Origin: an uncultured Oscillospiraceae bacterium
GTDB lineage: Bacteria; Bacillota; Clostridia; Oscillospirales; Ruminococcaceae
Assembly: GCA_934456315.1 (NCBI GenBank)
Contig: CAKSHG010000086.1
Span: 1-8,695 of the forward strand
DNA: 8,695 bases
Reading direction: 5' to 3'
Made by a program: the position numbers and the translations under genes. Within the stretch, counting starts at the first letter, position 1, and each line of letters begins with the position of its first letter. Below are positions 5,318 to 8,695 of the stretch, in pieces. The notes below the pieces were generated by a model. The model worked only from the letters and a program-made list of their open reading frames with translations, was not told where the DNA came from and made no database searches.

Positions 5318-6841
5318 TCACATCGGGACTATCTGGATAGCGTCGTCGATGACGCACGCCTTGGAGCGCGTGTAGACCTCGGTAACGTCCAGCGACAGGT
5401 AATTTATGCAGAACTTGCTCCCCGGGAAGATGGTGCCCGTGACCTTTGCGCACAGGTCGTCCCGGTGCTTGAGGTCGGATTCCAGCTGGGCTATGTACTC
5501 CTCAAGCTCCTTGCGCTTGACGGAATAGAAAACCTTGTTCTGCGTTTCGGTTTTCATCTGCTTGGACTGGACGTCGGTCAGGCGTCCGCCCTGGCGCTTC
5601 TTGCGCATTTTAAGGAAGTCGACGTTTTTGGAAGCCTGCTCGTAGATCGTTACGACCGTTTTCAGCTCGTCCTCCGCCGCGCGCTTTCTGGCGCAGGTGA
5701 CCGAGCCGTCGCCGATATTGATCTCGGTAGCAGTGTATTTTTCCGAGCCTATAATGCCGGCGGTTATATCCTTCATGCAGGTTATCGAGCCTCCGGTGAT
5801 GACTCCGGTCTTGCCCTTGGCTGTAAGCTCACCGTAGCAGAACACCGTACAGAACGCGAACTGCGCGGATTCAACGCAGCCGTCCGCCTTGATGTCGGAG
5901 TTCTCGCAGAAGCCTATCTTGGCGTTGCCGTCGCACTTTATCCGGGAGTTTATCGCGCCGCCGTTTATCGTGAGGTCGCCGCCGCAGATGATGTCGGCGT
6001 TGAACACGGTGCCCTCTATCTTAAGGGACTTCCCCGCCTTGACCGAGAATCCCTCCATGACGTTGCCCTTGATGTAAACGTCGCCGAAGAAGTCGATATT
6101 TCCCACCGAGATGTCCAGGTCGGACTTCACGGTGACCGTGTCCTCGACGTTGAAGCAGCCGGTGCCGTACATGATGTGCCCGTCGCAGGCGGAAACGATG
6201 TTCTTCCCGTCGGCGGTCATCAGCGTGTTCTTTCCGACTGTGATGTTCGGCATTTTGCCGGGCTCCGGCATGATAGCCCTGCCGAAGATGTTGACCCCCG
6301 GCTCGCCCGGGGTAGGCTGCTTGATATCCGCGATGATATCGCCCTTTCTGATGGGCACGATAAGATTCAGCTCGCGGAAATCCGCAACGCCGAATTCATC
6401 GTGCTGCGGCTTCGGTACGCGCTTTTTCTCGTATCTGAAGCTTATCGAGCCGTTCTCGCCGCGCCTGGGCGGGATAGCCCGGGCAATGCATATCGGAGTT
6501 TCGTAAACGCCGCTCTCCACCATGTCCTTGATGTCGAGGTCGTCGATACCGGTGTTGATCCCCTTTTTCGCGAGCTGCGTCATCACCAGCGCCGAAGTGA
6601 CCGGTCTGCCGCCGTTCAGCGCTTTGTGAAGTATCATGTTCGCGGTCATGCCCTCCGGATCGAAGGTTATCTCCACTGCGCCGTCTACCGGCTCTTTCTT
6701 CATCTGCGGAGCCTTCGGCTCATCAGTATCTGTTTTGAGTTCCTCGGCTCCGGGCGCATTCATGCGCATTTTGCTGTCATTCTGGCGGTATTCCTCCAAT
6801 GCATTGTTTATCTTGTCTGCATAGTTGTCATCAAACGCCAT
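5318..6841 (-). CDS. FapA-family (DUF342) polymerisation-type beta-helix protein
   Basis: The 507-residue protein matches the FapA/DUF342 family in sequence and usual length. Residues 1-55 are a charged, probably disordered leader. Residues about 56-170 form the N-terminal domain, including the family-like segment CIARAIPPRRGENGSISF. KQPTPGEPGVNIFGRAI (174-190) is a hallmark stretch. Residues about 200-380 are Gly/Asp-rich repeats (GNIDFFGDVYIKGNV, SLKIEGTVFNADI, GGDLTINGGAI) predicted to fold as a right-handed beta-helix. Residues about 385-460 are a Lys/Glu-rich coiled coil, followed by a short beta tail. No signal peptide or membrane helix is seen, so it is cytosolic. In Vibrio FapA acts in polar flagellum placement; in many Firmicutes, including non-motile ones, its role is unknown, and no flagellar gene is seen here. 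ATG at 6841 follows GGTGA. It has its own promoter (6898-6926) and terminator (5273-5303). Confidence 0.88.
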   Translation of the reverse strand: MAFDDNYADKINNALEEYRQNDSKMRMNAPGAEELKTDTDEPKAPQMKKEPVDGAVEITFDPEGMTANMILHKALNGGRPVTSALVMTQLAKKGINTGIDDLDIKDMVESGVYETPICIARAIPPRRGENGSISFRYEKKRVPKPQHDEFGVADFRELNLIVPIRKGDIIADIKQPTPGEPGVNIFGRAIMPEPGKMPNITVGKNTLMTADGKNIVSACDGHIMYGTGCFNVEDTVTVKSDLDISVGNIDFFGDVYIKGNVMEGFSVKAGKSLKIEGTVFNADIICGGDLTINGGAINSRIKCDGNAKIGFCENSDIKADGCVESAQFAFCTVFCYGELTAKGKTGVITGGSITCMKDITAGIIGSEKYTATEINIGDGSVTCARKRAAEDELKTVVTIYEQASKNVDFLKMRKKRQGGRLTDVQSKQMKTETQNKVFYSVKRKELEEYIAQLESDLKHRDDLCAKVTGTIFPGSKFCINYLSLDVTEVYTRSKACVIDDAIQIVPM

Positions 6842-6897
6842 GATCTCACCGCCATTCCGAATATTTCCATTAAAAATATGAACGTAACTATAAAATT

Positions 6898-6926
6898 ATT
6901 ATATCATACTTATCCCTAAACTTCAA
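6898..6926 (-). promoter_or_regulatory. Sigma-A promoter of the FapA-like gene
   Basis: On the minus strand TTGAAG (6926-6921), a 17-bp spacer and an extended -10 TGATATAAT (hexamer 6903-6898) form a strong promoter. Transcription would start near 6891, giving a leader of about 50 nt. Confidence 0.75.
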
Positions 6927-7178
6927 TACCTACGGCGAAAAAATTTAGCTGAACTGCATAAATCCCGCGGTATAAGTCAACTGATTTTCCACAAAGTGAC
7001 AATGTGCAGACCCCTCCTGACCGCAATAATAACATATTAAAAAGAAGCAGCCGCTGAAGAAGCAGCCGCTGACGTCCTGTGATTGTTCTGGTTTTGTGCA
7101 TTTGCAACAAAAACTTTTGCCGTGATATGTTCACTAAGGACAAAGCCTATAAATTTTATATGAATTCTAAAAAACCTA
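6927..7178. other. AT-rich gene-free stretch between divergent promoters
   Basis: No protein-coding gene is supported. Open frames here have no ribosome binding site, start with TTG or run across the flanking promoters, and have unremarkable composition. The stretch holds the tandem 15-mer at 7043-7072 and the first copy of AAAGCCTATA (7142-7151). It separates the fapA and metN promoters and probably contains upstream control sites for one or both. Confidence 0.6.
7043..7072. repeat. Perfect tandem 15-nt repeat that can form a hairpin
   Basis: AGAAGCAGCCGCTGA occurs twice without a break (7043-7057 and 7058-7072). The pair can fold as two stacked 4-bp stems, CAGC with GCTG outside and GCTG with CAGC inside, around a single C-C mismatch and an AAGAAG loop. 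On the minus strand a short T-run (7043-7039) follows four bases after the stem, like a weak intrinsic terminator. No minus-strand gene is seen that would need it. Confidence 0.55.
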
Positions 7179-7207
7179 TTGACAAAGTGGGAATTGTCTG
7201 TTATAAT
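7179..7207 (+). promoter_or_regulatory. Perfect-consensus sigma-A promoter of the metNI operon
   Basis: TTGACA (7179-7184), exactly 17 bp, then TATAAT (7202-7207) is a full consensus match. Transcription would begin near 7214, giving a leader of about 225 nt before metN. A promoter this strong ahead of an amino-acid importer suggests control after initiation or by a repressor. Confidence 0.88.
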
Positions 7208-7244
7208 CTTCACATAAAGCCTATAGGAACGATAGGTAAAAGAG

Positions 7245-7301
7245 GAGGCGGAAATCATGAACGCAATATTCACAAAGCTGCTCCGCAGGAATTTCCGCTT
7301 C
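7245..7301 (+). promoter_or_regulatory. Leader helix A: 11-bp stem burying the leader ORF ribosome binding site
   Basis: GAGGCGGAAAT (7245-7255) is complementary to ATTTCCGCTTC (7291-7301) over 11 pairs with one G-U. The left arm covers half of the AGGAGG element and ends one base before the leader ATG. Within its loop CTGC (7278-7281) and GCAG (7285-7288) can form an apical hairpin. When folded, the helix should limit initiation on the leader ORF. The folding is inferred from base complementarity only. Confidence 0.5.
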
Positions 7302-7334
7302 GGACGAATGCCACAGGCAGCGCCGCACAACTGA
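7257..7334 (+). CDS. 25-codon leader peptide ORF upstream of metN
   Basis: ATG at 7257 is preceded by a textbook AGGAGG (7243-7248) with 8 nt spacing, inside the transcript from the 7179-7207 promoter. The peptide MNAIFTKLLRRNFRFGRMPQ continues for five residues (AAPHN) to TGA at 7332-7334. It is basic (one Lys, four Arg) with three Phe and one internal Met, and resembles no leader peptide I recognise. The ORF is interleaved with two helices: its ribosome binding site is in helix A, and its last codons and stop lie in the left arm and loop of helix B. A translating ribosome would therefore open helix B. This suggests a cis-acting leader ORF, but a free-standing small protein is possible. It lacks the run of identical codons usual in classical attenuators. 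Confidence 0.55.
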   Translation: MNAIFTKLLRRNFRFGRMPQAAPHN

Positions 7335-7369
7335 CAACAGGTCATGCGTAAGTATCATGCGGCGCTGCC
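7316..7369 (+). promoter_or_regulatory. Leader helix B: perfect 12-bp inverted repeat around the leader ORF stop codon
   Basis: GGCAGCGCCGCA (7316-7327) and TGCGGCGCTGCC (7358-7369) are perfectly complementary, with a 30-nt loop holding the leader stop codon (7332-7334). No T-run follows, so it is not an intrinsic terminator by itself. The loop also holds an ATG (7344) opening a 14-codon frame ending at 7388 with a weak ribosome binding site. I see neither the T-box core AGGGTGGNACCGCG nor the SAM-I riboswitch core. Confidence 0.6.
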
Positions 7370-7380
7370 AGACTTCCGGA

Positions 7381-7430
7381 CGGACTGACGCGATTCAGTC
7401 CGGGAGCGCAAGAGTTCACGATGAAGTGAG
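7381..7430 (+). promoter_or_regulatory. Leader helices C and D immediately upstream of metN
   Basis: CGGACTGA (7381-7388) and TCAGTCCG (7395-7402) form a perfect 8-bp hairpin with a 6-nt loop and no T-run. Next, TTCAC (7415-7419) can pair with GTGAG (7426-7430), one pair being G-U, which would mask part of the metN ribosome binding site GTGAGG. GTCCG (7398-7402) could instead pair with CGGAC at 7301-7305 at the end of helix A, so alternative folds are possible. Confidence 0.45.
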
Positions 7431-7438
7431 GTAAAAGC

Positions 7439-8473
7439 ATGATACGTCTGGAGCACATAACCAAGACCTACGTCAACGCCGGCAGGAAATTCAATGCGGC
7501 GGACGACGTGAGCCTTGAGATAAAAAAGGGCGAGATATTCGGGATAATCGGCTTCTCCGGCGCGGGCAAATCCACGCTGGTGCGCTGCATAAACCTGCTT
7601 GAGCGCCCTGACAAAGGCAAGGTATTTATAAACGACAAGGACATCACCGCCCTGCGCGGTGCGGAACTCCGCAGACAGCGCAAGGAAATAGGAATGATAT
7701 TCCAGCACTTCAATCTGTTCGCTTCGCGGACGGTATTGCAGAACGTTATTTTCCCGATACGCTACAGCGGGCTTCCCGCAGCACAGCGCAGGAAAAAGGC
7801 GATGGAGCTGCTGGAGCTTGTCGGCATTGCCGACAAGGCGGGCGCCTACCCCTCGGAGCTTTCCGGCGGACAGAAACAGCGCGCGGCTATCGCAAGAGCA
7901 CTCGCAAGCGACCCGGAGATACTCCTCTGCGACGAGGCCACATCGGCGCTCGACCCGCAGACGACCGAATCCATACTGAAGCTTCTCAAGTCCCTCAACG
8001 CAAAGCTGGGACTGACGATAGTGCTCATCACCCACCAGATGAACGTGGTCAAGGAGATATGCGACCGCACTGCCGTAATGGAAAACGGCAGGGTCGTGGA
8101 ACAGGGCGACGTGTTCGAGATATTCGCGAACCCGCAGCAGTCCGTGACGCGTTCCTTTGTGGATACGACCTCATGTCTTAGCGGTATCAACACGCTCATC
8201 GAGGAAAAATCCCCGCTGGTACAGCTCAAGCCGGGTCAGAAGATCCTGCGGTTCAAGTACCTCGAGCGCAGCGCCTGCGAAGCGCTCGTATCGACGATAT
8301 CCCGCAAGTTCAGCATCGACCTCAACATCGTGTTCGGAAGCATCGAGATAATCGGCGACAACCCCATCGGCGGGCTGGTCGTTATCGCGGACGGAAACGA
8401 GAACGATATCCGCGATGCAGTGAAATACCTGTGCGATATCAATGTCGGAGTGGAGGTGATCCTCAGTGCGTGA
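7439..8473 (+). CDS. metN: Methionine ABC importer ATP-binding protein MetN
   Basis: This 344-residue protein is the ATPase of the D/L-methionine importer MetNIQ and works at the inner face of the membrane with MetI. The ABC domain (about 1-240) shows Walker A GFSGAGKS (38-45), Q-loop Gln89, signature LSGGQ (141-145), Walker B ILLCDEA (161-167, catalytic Glu166) and the H-loop His199. Residues about 265-343 form the NIL domain, which in MetN binds methionine and inhibits transport when the cell is replete. This domain and the length (E. coli MetN has 343 residues) separate it from glutamine-type ATPases. The ATG at 7439 has GAGG with 7 nt spacing. Its last 8 bp overlap metI. It is expressed from the 7179-7207 promoter behind a structured leader, so its level is probably set after initiation. 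Confidence 0.93.
   Translation: MIRLEHITKTYVNAGRKFNAADDVSLEIKKGEIFGIIGFSGAGKSTLVRCINLLERPDKGKVFINDKDITALRGAELRRQRKEIGMIFQHFNLFASRTVLQNVIFPIRYSGLPAAQRRKKAMELLELVGIADKAGAYPSELSGGQKQRAAIARALASDPEILLCDEATSALDPQTTESILKLLKSLNAKLGLTIVLITHQMNVVKEICDRTAVMENGRVVEQGDVFEIFANPQQSVTRSFVDTTSCLSGINTLIEEKSPLVQLKPGQKILRFKYLERSACEALVSTISRKFSIDLNIVFGSIEIIGDNPIGGLVVIADGNENDIRDAVKYLCDINVGVEVILSA
8452..8462 (+). promoter_or_regulatory. Near-complete Shine-Dalgarno sequence for metI inside metN
   Basis: GGAGGTGATCC is complementary to 11 bases of the 16S rRNA 3' tail (GGATCACCTCC). It lies in the last codons of metN, with GGAGG ending 9 nt before the GTG start at 8466. It decides the metI start and should promote re-initiation on the overlapping gene. 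Confidence 0.75.
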
Positions 8474-8695
8474 GTTCTTTGAAAGCATCATGCCGAACGT
8501 TATCCCGAAGCTCCCGGCGCTGTGGAACGCTACGCTCGAAACACTGGCGATGACCGGCATTTCCGCGCTGTATATCCTGGTGATCGGAATGACGCTGGGT
8601 ATCCTGCTCACCGTGACAAAAAAGGGCGGTCTGCTTGAAAACGCAGTAGTTTACCGGATACTGGACATCGTTATCAACCTGCTCCGTTCAGTGCC
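8466..8695 (+). CDS. metI: Methionine ABC importer permease MetI (N-terminal part, runs off the window)
   Basis: The first 76 codons are visible, starting at GTG 8466 within the end of metN (8-bp overlap). The sequence starts MREFFESIMPNVIPKLPALW and continues to ETLAMTGISALYILVIGMTLGILL, a first membrane helix (about residues 29-49), then VVYRILDIVINLLRSV, a block typical of the start of the MetI transmembrane domain (NLLRSVPF in the family). MetI forms the membrane channel with two copies of MetN; MetQ, the methionine-binding lipoprotein, is expected downstream. Identity rests on these segments plus the position after a NIL-domain MetN. Confidence 0.9.
   Translation, partial: MREFFESIMPNVIPKLPALWNATLETLAMTGISALYILVIGMTLGILLTVTKKGGLLENAVVYRILDIVINLLRSV

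Noticed and set aside
4829..6919. Long plus-strand open frame of 696 codons opposite the HD and fapA genes
   Set aside because: It crosses two real minus-strand genes, their terminator and a promoter, and shows no domain. Its openness follows from codon bias of the opposite strand.
6916..7345. Minus-strand open frames (75 and 102 codons) in the fapA-metN gap
   Set aside because: One starts with TTG without a ribosome binding site and runs into the fapA promoter; the other runs across the metN promoter and leader. Neither shows a domain or coding-like composition.
7079..7351. Plus-strand 90-codon open frame overlapping the metN promoter
   Set aside because: It starts upstream of the perfect promoter, has no ribosome binding site and overlaps the better supported leader ORF in another frame.
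7344..7388. 14-codon ORF (MRKYHAALPDFRTD) within helix B of the metN leader
   Set aside because: Only a weak AGG with 1-2 nt spacing precedes the ATG. Noted as a possibility but not supported enough to list as a gene.
7208..7438. SAM-I riboswitch or Met T-box in the metN leader
   Set aside because: Searched by eye for the SAM-I core and for the T-box sequence AGGGTGGNACCGCG; neither is present, and no terminator T-run follows the helices.
7439..8035. Minus-strand open frames opposite metN
   Set aside because: They are antisense to a complete ABC ATPase with all motifs intact and have no ribosome binding site or recognisable product.

Overview
The window looks like chromosomal DNA from a gut- or rumen-type Firmicute, most likely a Ruminococcus-like member of the Oscillospiraceae/Clostridia. 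The basis is the mix of genes (a large multi-domain GH2 glycosidase, a FapA/DUF342 protein, a PstS lipoprotein with an S/T/A/D-rich linker, a MetNI importer), moderate-to-high coding GC with AT-rich intergenic gaps, strong AGGAGG-type ribosome binding sites and near-consensus sigma-A promoters, several with an extended -10. Genus is an inference; nothing here fixes it. There is no sign of phage, IS element, CRISPR array, tRNA or rRNA.

Layout: positions 1-6841 are all coded on the minus strand; 7179-8695 are on the plus strand. Reading the minus strand from its promoter side: a FapA-like protein (6841-5318) with its own promoter and intrinsic terminator; a translationally coupled pair of a YfbR-like HD phosphohydrolase (5236-4688) and an 1134-residue GH2 beta-galactosidase-like enzyme (4691-1287); a membrane-anchored NlpC/P60-like protein that lacks the canonical catalytic residues (1129-494), with its own promoter and terminator; then the start of pstS (250 to the window edge) behind a weak-35 promoter carrying Pho-box-like repeats. 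On the plus strand a perfect-consensus promoter at 7179-7207 drives a leader of about 225 nt holding a well-initiated 25-codon ORF and several nested hairpins, followed by metN and the start of metI (D/L-methionine ABC importer).

Functional reading: the HD-GH2 pair probably handles imported galactosides (or related glycosides) in the cytoplasm, since the GH2 enzyme has no signal peptide. Its start region carries a cre/LacI-type palindrome. The pstS and metNI genes are uptake systems for phosphate and methionine. The NlpC/P60-like protein sits outside the membrane on a flexible stalk and, if its active site is truly lost, would bind rather than cut cell-wall material.

The two most unusual items are the metN leader (leader ORF whose ribosome binding site is buried in an 11-bp helix, followed by a perfect 12-bp inverted repeat spanning the ORF's stop codon, with no recognisable SAM or T-box motif), and the apparently catalytically dead NlpC/P60 domain, preceded by three TTACA units at exact 11-bp spacing.
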